Source of the DNA: Acidovorax sp. Leaf78 | Lineage (GTDB): Bacteria; Pseudomonadota; Gammaproteobacteria; Burkholderiales; Burkholderiaceae_C | Length of the DNA: 64,000 nt | Direction of reading: 5' to 3' | Assembly: GCF_001422735.1 (NCBI RefSeq) | Contig: NZ_LMLZ01000023.1 | Coordinates: 196,587-260,586 of the forward strand | In this document: positions 15,673-24,711 of the stretch, piece after piece | Numbering within the stretch: position 1 is the stretch's first letter | Layout: the number at the start of each line of letters is the position of its first letter | Program-made: the position numbers and the translations under genes | The notes under the pieces: model-generated | The model's database searches: none | The model's input: only the letters and a program-made list of their open reading frames with translations | What the model was told of the DNA's origin: nothing

Positions 15673-18294
15673 ATGGCCAACGGCACATCCCACGTCAAGA
15701 ATTTCATTTTGTCAGCCGGCGGCGAGATGGCCGGGCTCATTGCCGACTTTGACTGGAGCACCACCGACCTGGGCCCCATCGAGCAGTGGCCGCCCTACCT
15801 GACCGGCGCGCTGGTCAACATGCTGCGCTGCCCCATGCCGATTGCCACGCTGTGGGGCGAGCCGGGCGTGCTGATCTACAACGACCCGTACGCCGGCTTT
15901 GCGGGCGGGCGCCACCCCGGCCTGCTGGGCATGAACATCCGCGAGGCCTGGCCCGAAGCGGCCGACCTGAACGACCGCGTGCTCAAGGTCTGCCTGGCCG
16001 GCGGCACGCTGCATTACGACGACCAGGAACTGAGCCTGAACCGCGACGGCGTGTACCGCCCGCTGTGGGTGGACCTGAACTACTCCCCCCTGGTGGACGA
16101 CCAGGGCACGCCGGTGGGCGCCCAGGCGCTGGTGGTGGAGACCACCGACAAGGTGCTGGCCGACCGGCGCCTGCTGATGGAGCGCGAGCGCTTTGCCACG
16201 CTGTTCGAGCAGTCGCCCAGCTTCATGGTGCTGCTGCAGGGCCCCACCCACCGCATCGAGCTGGCCAACCCCAAGTACCTCGAGATGGTGGGCGACCGCA
16301 GCCTGCTGGGCCGCACGGTGGCCGACGCACTGCCCGAAGCGGCCGAACAGGGCTATGTGGCCATGCTCGACGGCGTGTACTCCAGCGGCAAGGCGGCCAC
16401 GGCCTACGGCGCCCGCTTCGACATCCGGCAGCATGCGGGCGAAGCGGTGAGCGAGCGGTACATGGACTTCGTGTACCAGCCGATCCGCGACACCTCGGGC
16501 ACCGTGACCGGCATCTTCGTGGAAGGCCTGGACGTGACCGAGCGCGTGGCGGCCGAGGCCAAGCGCGACGCGCTGATCGAGTTCACCAGCCAGTTGCGCG
16601 GCTTGGACGACGTGGACGACATCAGCCTGGCCGCCGCCCGCATCCTGGGCCACACGCTCAAGGTCAGCCGCGCGGGCTACGGCCGCGTGGACCACGAATC
16701 CGACACCCTGCATGTGCAGTGCGACTGGACGGCCCCCGGGGTGCAGACGCTGCAGGGCAGCCTCTGCCTGCGGGACTTCGGCACCTTTGTCGACGAGCTC
16801 AAGCGGGACGAGTTCGTGCGCGTGACCGATGCGCGGCTGGACACCCGCACCGCCATGGCCGCCGACGCCCTGGATGCGCTCAGCGGCCGCGCCTTCATGA
16901 ACATTCCGGTGGTGGAGCACGGGCGCCTGGTGGCGGTGCTCTTCGTCAACCAGGACGACGTGCGCCAGTGGACCCATGAGGAGTGCGAGTTCATGCGCGA
17001 GATCGCGGCCCGCACCCGCACCGCCGCCGAGCGCGCGCGCTCCGAGGCCGAGCTGCGCACCAACGAAGCCCAGCTGCGCGAGATGAACGAGTCGCTGGAG
17101 CGCAAGGTGACCGAGCGCACGAACGAGCTGATGGAGGTCGAAGCCAAGTTCCGCCAGTCGCAGAAGATGGAGGCCATCGGCCAGCTCACCGGCGGCATCG
17201 CGCACGACTTCAACAACCTGCTGGCGGGCATGAGCGCCAGCCTGCAGGTGCTGGAAAAGCGCCTGAACGCCCGGAACTTCGACAACACCGAGCGCTACAT
17301 CGGCATGGCGCAGGGCGCGGTGCGCCGCGCGGCGGCGCTCACCCAGCGGCTGCTGGCGTTTTCACGCCGCCAGACGCTGGACCCGCGCCCCACCGACGTG
17401 AACCGCCTGGTGGGCGGCATCGAGGAAATGGTGCGCCGCACGGTGGGCCCGTCGGTCGAGGTGGAGGTGGTGGGCGCGGGCGGCCTGTGGCTCACGCAGG
17501 TGGACCCGTCGCAGCTGGAGAACGCGGTGCTCAACCTGTGCATCAACGCGCGCGACGCCATGGCCCCCAACGGGGGCCGCCTGACCATCGAGACGGCCAA
17601 CAAATGGCTGGACGACCGCGCCGCGGCCGAGCGCGAGCTGCCGCCCGGCCAGTACATATCGCTGTGCGTGACCGACACCGGCGTGGGCATGACGCCCGAG
17701 GTGATCGCCCGCGCTTTCGACCCGTTCTTCACCACCAAGCCCATGGGCCAGGGCACGGGCCTGGGCTTGTCGATGGTGTACGGCTTCGTGCGGCAGTCGG
17801 GCGGGCAGGTGCGCATCTATTCGGTGCCCGGCGAAGGCACCACCATGTGCCTGTACCTGCCGCGCTACATGGGCGAGGCCGACCAGGAGAACCCGCACGT
17901 GCAGCCCACCTTCGACCACCGCGCCGATGGCGAGGTGGTGCTGGTGATCGAGGACGAGGCCACCATCCGCGGCCTGATCGCCGAGGAGCTGGAAGACCTG
18001 GGCTACAACGTGATCTCGGTCGGCGACGGCCCCGCAGGCCTGCACGTGCTGCAGTCCGAACGCCGCATCGACCTGCTGCTGACCGACGTGGGCCTGCCCG
18101 GCGGCCTCAACGGCCGCCAGGTGGCCGACGCCGGGCGCGTGACGCGCCCGGACCTGAAGGTGCTGTTCATCACCGGCTACGCCGAGAACGCGGCGGTGGG
18201 CAACGGGCTGCTGGCGTTTGGCATGGAGGTGATCACCAAGCCGTTCGACGTGGCGGCGCTGGCGGCCAAGGTGCAGGAGATGATTGAGCGGTAG
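15673..18294 (+). CDS. Hybrid sensor histidine kinase with PAS, GAF and C-terminal receiver
   Basis: The product is 873 residues from the ATG at 15673 (MANGTSHVKNFILS). Domains in order: a divergent PAS (about 25-165), a second PAS (about 170-300), GAF (about 305-470), a coiled-coil (about 470-500), HisKA with His511 in LTGGIAHDFNN, HATPase_c (ENAVLNLCINARDA, DTGVGM, GTGLGLSM) and a receiver (about 755-873) with Asp805 in LLLTDVGLPGG. There is no transmembrane segment, so it is a cytoplasmic sensor. No partner response regulator lies nearby, and phosphate may pass only to its own receiver or to a distant target. The start is chosen because the earlier part of the frame lies inside the LysR gene. 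Confidence 0.92.
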   Translation: MANGTSHVKNFILSAGGEMAGLIADFDWSTTDLGPIEQWPPYLTGALVNMLRCPMPIATLWGEPGVLIYNDPYAGFAGGRHPGLLGMNIREAWPEAADLNDRVLKVCLAGGTLHYDDQELSLNRDGVYRPLWVDLNYSPLVDDQGTPVGAQALVVETTDKVLADRRLLMERERFATLFEQSPSFMVLLQGPTHRIELANPKYLEMVGDRSLLGRTVADALPEAAEQGYVAMLDGVYSSGKAATAYGARFDIRQHAGEAVSERYMDFVYQPIRDTSGTVTGIFVEGLDVTERVAAEAKRDALIEFTSQLRGLDDVDDISLAAARILGHTLKVSRAGYGRVDHESDTLHVQCDWTAPGVQTLQGSLCLRDFGTFVDELKRDEFVRVTDARLDTRTAMAADALDALSGRAFMNIPVVEHGRLVAVLFVNQDDVRQWTHEECEFMREIAARTRTAAERARSEAELRTNEAQLREMNESLERKVTERTNELMEVEAKFRQSQKMEAIGQLTGGIAHDFNNLLAGMSASLQVLEKRLNARNFDNTERYIGMAQGAVRRAAALTQRLLAFSRRQTLDPRPTDVNRLVGGIEEMVRRTVGPSVEVEVVGAGGLWLTQVDPSQLENAVLNLCINARDAMAPNGGRLTIETANKWLDDRAAAERELPPGQYISLCVTDTGVGMTPEVIARAFDPFFTTKPMGQGTGLGLSMVYGFVRQSGGQVRIYSVPGEGTTMCLYLPRYMGEADQENPHVQPTFDHRADGEVVLVIEDEATIRGLIAEELEDLGYNVISVGDGPAGLHVLQSERRIDLLLTDVGLPGGLNGRQVADAGRVTRPDLKVLFITGYAENAAVGNGLLAFGMEVITKPFDVAALAAKVQEMIER

Positions 18295-18388
18295 CGGTAT
18301 CGGTGTTGGCGGCGCGCAGGGTGCGATGGCGCTGCCGCGCCATCGAACGCACCCGCGCGGGGCCACCGTCAGCGACGGGGCGTCTTGA

Positions 18389-19032
18389 ATGATGACTGGA
18401 ACAATTCAAAAGATCAGGCGCTTCTTTGCACGGAAAGAGGGTGAATTCCAGATGGGATTCGTCGGCGCCTTGCCCCTGTGCAAAGTCCGGCTGCTGCAGC
18501 CCGAAGACATTGCGCAGTGCGAGCAGATCTACCTGCTCAACGAGCCGCTGCACTTTCCGGCCGGGTTCTATCCGATGTTTGCGCAATGGCTGCGTGATGG
18601 AAAAGTGCTGATCGTGGTGATCGAGCAGGACAACGCGGTGGTGGCCGTGGGTGGCATGACGGCCGACCCCGTTGAAGGCCAGCAGTTTGTCACCCTCTCG
18701 TTCGGCATGGTGCACCCGCGCACCAGCAAAAAGGGTTGGGCACCTTGCTGCTGCTGTCGCGCATGGCCCTGCTGCGGCAGAACGCCACGCCGGCGCAGGT
18801 GCACATCACGACCGTGGGGGGCTCTGAAACCTTCTATGGCCGGTTCGGGTTTGCCTACCAGGACTCCCAGCAAGCCACGCCCGACTACCTGCAAAAAAGC
18901 TATGCCGTGAATCTATCGACGGCGGACATCGACAAATGCGCGTTCGTCCTGGGGCACTACACCTGGATCCACCCCGACTTCTACACCACTAGGCTGCCGG
19001 GCTACCACGGCACCGGGTATTCATCGGCCTGA
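18389..19032 (+). pseudogene. GNAT-type acetyltransferase-like gene with a -1 frameshift
   Basis: Two frames together give one continuous protein of about 214 residues. The first (from 18389) runs through FVTLSFGMVHPRTSKKG, then reads into junk. The second resumes at 18733 with GLGTLLLLSRMALLRQNATPAQVHITTVGGSETFYGRFGFAYQDSQ, an acetyl-CoA-binding and C-terminal GNAT-like pattern. The switch is at C-AAA-AAG-GG (18727-18735), a homopolymeric site. It could be a sequencing error, a real loss of one G, or programmed -1 slippage. Acceptor substrate unknown. Confidence 0.6.
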
Positions 19033-19089
19033 TTTCTATCTGCATTCAATCAGGCAGGTCGGCCGTGGAGCCTTGCGCCGGGTGCAGCG

Positions 19090-19473
19090 CTACCGGCGCG
19101 CGTAGCTCACGGTCAGCATCTCCCACTGGTGGCCGTCCGGCTCGTTCCAGTACACGATGCGCCCGCCATGGGCGGTGTCCACCTGCATGTCCACCGGCCC
19201 GTGCACTGCGCTGCGGTACGCAATGCCCGCTGCCTCGATGCGCGCCAGGATGGCGCTGAACTCGGCCTCGCTCACGCGAAAGCAGTAGTGGATGCGCGGG
19301 ATGGGCGCCGGCCACTCGTCAAAGTCGAGGGTGAGGCCGTCGTTCACGAACACCGGCGCAAAGGGCCCCACGCCGGTGTCTGACCACGGCACGCCCAGCA
19401 GCCCCGCCAGCACCCGCGCGGCGGCGACCTTGTCCCGCGCGGGGACCAGAAGGTGATCGAGCTCGATGGGCAT
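19090..19473 (-). CDS. VOC-family protein (glyoxalase/bleomycin-resistance fold)
   Basis: The product is 127 residues from the ATG at 19473 (MPIELDHLLVPARDK), preceded by GGAGGT. It shows one vicinal-oxygen-chelate module: LDHLLVP with a His ligand, HYCFRVSEAEFSAILARIEAAGIAY, and the closing GGRIVYWNEPDGHQWEMLTVSY with Glu/His ligands. Such small VOC proteins form dimers with a metal site; substrate unknown. It stands alone between the acetyltransferase-like and LRR genes. Confidence 0.88.
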   Translation of the reverse strand: MPIELDHLLVPARDKVAAARVLAGLLGVPWSDTGVGPFAPVFVNDGLTLDFDEWPAPIPRIHYCFRVSEAEFSAILARIEAAGIAYRSAVHGPVDMQVDTAHGGRIVYWNEPDGHQWEMLTVSYARR

Positions 19474-19560
19474 GGGAGACCTCCGCAGGGGTGCGCAGCA
19501 CACAGGCTGCTGTGGGCCGCATTGTCTGCCCGGTGAGCGGCGGTCGCCACCTGCGGCGCA

Positions 19561-20967
19561 TCAGCTCTTCTTCTTTTGCAGCTTTTTGAGGGTGGCCTCG
19601 AAGGCCTCCGCCACATCAGGCCGGGTTTCAGCGGACACGTCAAAGCGGCTGGCCAGCACGGCCGCATCGGCCTTGGCGCCCAACTGGCCAATGGCCTTGA
19701 AGACTTTTTTCATGAAAGCCGCGTCACCACCCAGGATGTGCTTTTCAAACCGCAGCAGGTCGATGATGGGGTCCACCAATTGCGGTGAATTCACCTTGCC
19801 CACCACGTCGAGCAAGCGCTTGTAGTGGTGCAGGTGGGCCTCGGAGAAGTCCCCGCGCTGGTTGAAGAACGCCAGGAACAGGTCGGCAAACACTGGCAGG
19901 GGTGCCTCTACCAGGATGCGTGCGATGGTGGCATGCTCGTGCTTCAATTTGCCCGCGTAGAACGGTTCGTACTCCGGGTAAAACGCCAGTTCGGCGTGAA
20001 AGCTCTGGGTCAGCGGGGTCACCAGGCGCTCGCCAAAGCTGCTCAGTACGGTCACCAACAGTTGGGACTCGTCCCAATAGTGCGGACGCAGGCCGTGGGT
20101 CACCATCGCATCGAACGCGCCAGGGGCCGGGTGTGCCAGCGCGCCGCGCACCATGTCCTCGTCGAAGTGCCCGTGCACGAGATTGGAGAATGCGTCACCC
20201 AACAAGGCCACATCGGTGACGGCGTAGAGCTGCGGCCAGTCCTCGGCCTCCATCAGCTGCGCGATGCGCGAGGCTTCGATGCTTGCCGCGTCGCGCACAT
20301 ACGGCTCCTCCGGCAACTCCAGCCCAAGGGCCGTTCGCTCGGCGCTCAGCTCATTGCTCACATGCATGCGCTGGTAGCGCCGGCCTGCCAGCGGCGCCAG
20401 CGTGGCCAGCGGGTTGTCATCGATCCACAGGGACTCCAAGGCCGTGCAACTTGCCAAGGGTGACAAATCAGTGATCCGGTTGCCGTCTGCATGCAGGCAC
20501 CTGAGGGCGGGATAGCTGGCGACGAAGGACAGGTCGGTGATGCGGTTGCTCGACAGGTACAGGTTCTCCAGCCTGGGCAGGTCGAGCCCTGCCGGGAAGC
20601 GGGCGAGCTTGTTGTTCCACAAGAACAGCGTCTCAACGTTCAGGCCATTGAGCGCGTCGAAGTCGTTGAAGTCGCAATGCGCAATGGTCAGCGAGTTGAG
20701 ATGAGGCAGCGCCTTGAGTGCCTGCAGATTGGTGAACTGCATGCGCTCCAGGCTCAACCGCCGAAGTCCCTGGATGTGCGCCAGGCGCGACAAATCCACC
20801 GGCTGCGCGGTGCGGTTGCTGCGCAGGTCCATGTCCAGGACGTCATCGCAGCCCGCGATCTGGTCCAGATCGGCGTCGCTGAATTTCTCGAGATGAAGTT
20901 TGTCGGCATGGTTCAGCACGCGGACAGGGCTGTAGAGACGGTCGGTCCATTTGGGCTTGGTGGTCAT
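19561..20967 (-). CDS. Leucine-rich-repeat protein
   Basis: The product is 468 residues from the ATG at 20967 (MTTKPKWTDRLYSPV). About seven repeats lie at residues 45-210 with the pattern LxxLxLxxxxIxDLxxLxxxxxL (for example LRRLSLERMQFTNLQALKAL, LENLYLSSNRITDLSFVASY, LRCLHADGNRITDLSPLASC). The C-terminal half (about 240-468) is helical, ends in a lysine-rich tail (KKLQKKKS) and has no family I know. There is no signal peptide, so it is probably cytoplasmic and protein-binding. It follows the ankyrin gene in the same direction after 53 nt. Confidence 0.85.
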   Translation of the reverse strand: MTTKPKWTDRLYSPVRVLNHADKLHLEKFSDADLDQIAGCDDVLDMDLRSNRTAQPVDLSRLAHIQGLRRLSLERMQFTNLQALKALPHLNSLTIAHCDFNDFDALNGLNVETLFLWNNKLARFPAGLDLPRLENLYLSSNRITDLSFVASYPALRCLHADGNRITDLSPLASCTALESLWIDDNPLATLAPLAGRRYQRMHVSNELSAERTALGLELPEEPYVRDAASIEASRIAQLMEAEDWPQLYAVTDVALLGDAFSNLVHGHFDEDMVRGALAHPAPGAFDAMVTHGLRPHYWDESQLLVTVLSSFGERLVTPLTQSFHAELAFYPEYEPFYAGKLKHEHATIARILVEAPLPVFADLFLAFFNQRGDFSEAHLHHYKRLLDVVGKVNSPQLVDPIIDLLRFEKHILGGDAAFMKKVFKAIGQLGAKADAAVLASRFDVSAETRPDVAEAFEATLKKLQKKKS

Positions 20968-21020
20968 GGGGTCGGGTGGTGACGGTGGGAAGGTGCCGGA
21001 AGGCGAACGGGCGCTTGTGC

Positions 21021-22451
21021 TCAAGCCGAGGTGTTGAGGTAGCGGGCGCACAGCTGCCCGATGGCGTCGCACAGCACGTCGGTGGCGGGCGGCGCGCCGG
21101 GCGCCATGGGCAGATCGATGGCTTCGCGGAGCACCCAGTCGTCGCCCTCCACCTGCGAGAAGCGCACGCGCATGATCGACCAATCGAACACGTGGACGCC
21201 CATTTCCACCGCGCCGCTGCGGCTGAGGTACGACTTGGTGCGAGACAGCCGCAGGCTGCGAGAGTAGTCGTCGTACTCCAGGTACAACGTGCCTGGCGGC
21301 ACGCGCGGGTCCGCGCCCGATCCCAGCCGTGCGATCACGTCCTTGAGACAGGTGCGCAGCCACTCGGGGTACTGGCTGGGCTGCCAGTCGGTGGGTCCGT
21401 CGATGAGTGCAGGGGCACGGTCCCAGGTGGCGCGCTGGGCGACACCATCGGGCGCGGCCTTGGGCTTGGCGGGCTTTCTGGCTGGCGCCGAGGTGGTCAA
21501 CGCTGCAACGCGGGGCTCGTGGTCGGTGCCCCTGAACAAGCGCACATCGGCCGCCAAGAGCTTGCCCTGGCCTGCGAGCGCCTCGGCCAGCACGGCGGCC
21601 ACATCGAGGTTGCCGGCGCTGACGGCCAGGCGCAGCGGCGTGCGGCCGCGCGCGTTGGCGGCGGCCGGGTCCAGGCCCCAATCGAGCAGTTGGCGCGTGC
21701 TGGCGACAGGGTCGCCCATCCGATGCCAGGTGGTCGAGAACCCCGCGCGGCTGCGGGCCAGGCCGTCCACGTCGCCTGCGGCGTACATCAGCGCATTGGA
21801 CCCATCGGGGTTGGTGGCCTGCACATCGGCGCCCCGGTCCTTCAACCACCGCAGCAGCGGCACGCTGCCGATGTACGCCGCCATCAGGAACGGCCGGTAC
21901 ATCGCACGGTGCTCCAGTACCTCCATGTCGGCGCCTGCCTGCAGCAGCATGTCGACGGCTTGGAAAACCGCATCGGCATGGCCTGGAGACGCATCCTCGC
22001 GGAACGCCATGTCGAAAACCTCACCCCGCATCTCGCGCAGGCCCAAGGCAATACACAGCGCGGGGTCCTTGGTCTGGCGCGGGTCGCCGCCTGCGGCCAA
22101 CACGAGGCCCAGTCTCTCCAGGGCACGCTCCTGGAAATAGGTGGCGAACTGCCGGCAGCAAACAGCCAGCGGCGTGGAATTGCGGTTCTTGCGCTTGTTG
22201 GGATCCGCCCCACGCTCCAGCATCAAGCGCAGCAGGGCGAGTTGGGCGTCCACGCGCCGGGCGGCACAGGCGGCGTCCGGGCCATCGGAGTACACCCAGT
22301 GGGCCTCGCAGACCCATTGCACGGCGGCATAGTGGGACACGCTGATGCGGTCCGGGTGCACGCCCGCACGGACCAGGCGATCGAGTTCGGCAACGATGGC
22401 ATCGAAGCCGATGTCATAGTCCAGGGTGACAGAGGAGGAGGAAGTGGCCAT
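21021..22451 (-). CDS. Ankyrin-repeat protein
   Basis: The product is 476 residues. Ankyrin-type units are visible at about residues 70-290 (LALLRLMLERGADPNKRKNRNSTPLAVCCRQFA, AVDMLLQAGADMEVLEHRAMYRPFLMAAYIGSVPLLRWLKDRGADVQATNPDGSNALMYAAG, TRQLLDWGLDPAAANARGRTPLRLAVSAGNLDVAAVL). The C-terminal 150 residues form a separate domain I cannot name (LYLEYDDYSRSLRLSRTKSYLSRSGAVEMGVHVFDWSIMRVRF). No signal peptide. The start lies in a 10-bp tandem repeat and lacks a visible Shine-Dalgarno. It neighbours an LRR gene, both being protein-interaction scaffolds. Confidence 0.85.
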   Translation of the reverse strand: MATSSSSVTLDYDIGFDAIVAELDRLVRAGVHPDRISVSHYAAVQWVCEAHWVYSDGPDAACAARRVDAQLALLRLMLERGADPNKRKNRNSTPLAVCCRQFATYFQERALERLGLVLAAGGDPRQTKDPALCIALGLREMRGEVFDMAFREDASPGHADAVFQAVDMLLQAGADMEVLEHRAMYRPFLMAAYIGSVPLLRWLKDRGADVQATNPDGSNALMYAAGDVDGLARSRAGFSTTWHRMGDPVASTRQLLDWGLDPAAANARGRTPLRLAVSAGNLDVAAVLAEALAGQGKLLAADVRLFRGTDHEPRVAALTTSAPARKPAKPKAAPDGVAQRATWDRAPALIDGPTDWQPSQYPEWLRTCLKDVIARLGSGADPRVPPGTLYLEYDDYSRSLRLSRTKSYLSRSGAVEMGVHVFDWSIMRVRFSQVEGDDWVLREAIDLPMAPGAPPATDVLCDAIGQLCARYLNTSA

Positions 22452-22483
22452 GGAGGGCTATGAAGGGCTATGAAGGGCTATGA
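22451..22483. repeat. 10-bp tandem repeat at the ankyrin-gene start
   Basis: Three copies of TG(A/G)AGGGCTA, about 33 bp, cover the start codon and the first 30 nt upstream of the ankyrin gene. Copy-number change would move the upstream sequence relative to the ATG. Confidence 0.75.
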
Positions 22484-22512
22484 ATAGGTCAGGGTGAAAG
22501 ATGCGGGCGGCC

Positions 22513-24711
22513 TCAGGCCTTGGACATCACCGCCAGCTCCTGGTGCAGCAGCAACTCCAGCTCGGCGGATTCGAACTGGTCTTGCAGCAGTGGGATGGCG
22601 AAGCGGTACTCGGCGTCGTGCTTGCGCAGCACATAGGCCAGCTGCAGGCGGGCCAGCGACTGGCGCAGGGCCTGGGCGTCGGCCAGGACGCCGTGGCCTT
22701 GCAGCAGCTGGGCCAGGGCGACCAGGCTGCTGTGCCCGGCCTGGGCGGTGTGGTAAACCACCACGCGGTCCAGGCGGCAGGCGGCCTCGTCGTGGCTCAG
22801 TCGCCCCCAGCCAGCCAGGGCGTCCTGCACCGGCTGCGAGGCCAGGGCCTGCGCGAGGTGGTGCGCCTCGATGGCGCGCTCGCTGGGTTGCAGCGCCTCC
22901 AGGCATTCCTGGCACAGGATGGCGACCAGGTTGGCACGCTGGCCGCTGGCGTCCACCAGCTTTTCCACCAGCGTGTCGCTCGCAAAACCCAGGCGCAGGC
23001 GGCGCAAGGGCTCGGTGGCGAGGTCGCGGCAGGCGGCGCGCTCCAGCCCACCGATGGCCAGCACCTCGCCGAAGTTGCGCAGCGGGCTTTGGTAGTCGAG
23101 CACGGCGGTGGCGTACAGGTCCCAGAAGCCCGCGAGCATGAACCAGCAGCGCCCTTCTTCGCTCAGCGCCCGCAGGGTGGACAGCTGCGGGTAGCCGTTG
23201 TGCGACTCGTCGCGAAAGAACAGGTCAGCCTCGTCGATCAGCAGGTAAAGACGCTTGCCCTGGTACTGCGCCTGCAGGTGGTCCACGATGGCTTCGAGCG
23301 GTGTGTCGGCCGGCAGGCCGAACTGCAGCGCCATGCGCGGCGCCAGGCGGTGGTCACGCAGCGACACGTAGTGGCACACGGTGTGCGGGTGGCCCTGCAG
23401 GCGGCGCTGCACGGCCTTGAGCAGGCTGCTCTTGCCCAGCTGGCGGCCGCCCACCACCAGGTAGTTGGCGGGCTCGCGGTTGATCACGCGGGCCAGCAGC
23501 TGGGCCCGGCCGAAGAACGAGCCTTCGCGTGTGATGCCGCCCCGCGTCTGGTATGGCGAGATGCGCGTGATGCGCAGCTGGGCCGCCAGCAGGCGCAGCA
23601 GCACCTGCAGGGCCTCGCCGCCCACCAGCCATTCGGTCTGACTGGCGCTGTCCACCATCACATGCAGGTTGGCGTGGTCGGCCGCGTGCGCCTGCAGCAG
23701 GGGCATGGGGGAGTCAGCGCTGTGCGCGCTGAGCACCAGCAGCACGTCGCTGCCCGTCTGCGCGGCACGCAACTGGCGCAGCACGGTGGCCTCGTCCACG
23801 CCGGGCGTGGGCACGAAGACCAGACAGCGGTCCAGCGACACGGGCAGGTCGGGCGGAAACTGCCACTCGAACACCGGCCCCAGCAGCGCCCAGTCGCTGC
23901 TGGGCTGGCTGCGGGCGGACACGCGCTCGGCCAGCGCACGGACCAGGCCCTCTGCCCGTGCGTTCGCCGCGTCGGGCGGGCCGGGCTGCGCGCACTGCAC
24001 CGCACGGCGCCAGTCCACCATGCGGATGTCGGCCGCGAGCAGCGTGGCCTGGCGCCGGCCCGTCCAGCCCAGCAGGCGGTCGAGCCGGGGCAGCCGCGCC
24101 AGCGGCGTGCGGCGCAGGCGTGCGGGCTGCAGCTGCGCGGGCCCGAGCAGCGGGTGCCGCGCCACCCAGACCACGGCGCCGGCCAGGAAGATGCCGGCGC
24201 ACCAGTAGATGAGCTGGCGCAGGCCCGCGAACGGGTCGCGCTCGGACGCCGGCACGGGCGTGAAGTCGTCCCCCTGCCCTTCCAGGCAGTTGATGGGCAG
24301 GTAGCCGCTGGGGATGGGTGGGCGCCCGGGCCGGCAGCTCCAGGTGGTGGTGCCGGGCTTGAGTTGCACGACCACCTGGGTGCCTGCGAGCTTGCCCAGC
24401 TCGGGGTTGGCGGCAATGTCGGCCTGCAGCACGTAGGGCCGGGGCGACGTGACGCGCAACTGCGGGTTGCCGATGGGGGGCGCGTATTTCTGGATGTCCT
24501 GCGGCCACGCATCGAGCTCGTTGTGGGCCTGCATCAGGGCCACGCGCCACTGCACCAGTTCGCCCCAGACGATGCCTGCGTTCTCGGCGCCCAGCACCGA
24601 GCCGCGCGTGACCGGATTGAGCTTGGGCGTGAGCAGCGCGCTGCCCACGAACAGGGTGATGGCTGCGACGACCACCGCGCGCACCAGCGCCTTGGACAGC
24701 AGCGGGCTCAT
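22513..24711 (-). CDS. Membrane-anchored P-loop NTPase with a pilin-like extracytoplasmic domain
   Basis: The product is 732 residues from the ATG at 24711. Residues 8-28 and about 166-186 are transmembrane. Between them is an outside domain whose end (TQVVVQLKPGTTTWSCRPGRPPIPSGYLPINC, residues 111-142) closely resembles the C-terminal end of type IV pilins: a VxWxC strand, then a Y-L-P-x-x-C disulfide loop. The cytoplasmic part holds a STAND/AAA-like NTPase with Walker A GGRQLGKSS (Lys427) and Walker B LYLLIDEAD, preceded by FFGRAQLLARV, and a winged-helix-like C-terminus. Its ATGA start overlaps the stop of the XRE-ATPase gene, so the two are translationally coupled. Role unknown; signalling or defence is plausible. 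Confidence 0.75.
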   Translation of the reverse strand: MSPLLSKALVRAVVVAAITLFVGSALLTPKLNPVTRGSVLGAENAGIVWGELVQWRVALMQAHNELDAWPQDIQKYAPPIGNPQLRVTSPRPYVLQADIAANPELGKLAGTQVVVQLKPGTTTWSCRPGRPPIPSGYLPINCLEGQGDDFTPVPASERDPFAGLRQLIYWCAGIFLAGAVVWVARHPLLGPAQLQPARLRRTPLARLPRLDRLLGWTGRRQATLLAADIRMVDWRRAVQCAQPGPPDAANARAEGLVRALAERVSARSQPSSDWALLGPVFEWQFPPDLPVSLDRCLVFVPTPGVDEATVLRQLRAAQTGSDVLLVLSAHSADSPMPLLQAHAADHANLHVMVDSASQTEWLVGGEALQVLLRLLAAQLRITRISPYQTRGGITREGSFFGRAQLLARVINREPANYLVVGGRQLGKSSLLKAVQRRLQGHPHTVCHYVSLRDHRLAPRMALQFGLPADTPLEAIVDHLQAQYQGKRLYLLIDEADLFFRDESHNGYPQLSTLRALSEEGRCWFMLAGFWDLYATAVLDYQSPLRNFGEVLAIGGLERAACRDLATEPLRRLRLGFASDTLVEKLVDASGQRANLVAILCQECLEALQPSERAIEAHHLAQALASQPVQDALAGWGRLSHDEAACRLDRVVVYHTAQAGHSSLVALAQLLQGHGVLADAQALRQSLARLQLAYVLRKHDAEYRFAIPLLQDQFESAELELLLHQELAVMSKA

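Noticed and set aside
18316-18362. Terminator after the hybrid kinase
   Set aside because: An imperfect GC stem is present but with a 3-nt bulge and no T-run.
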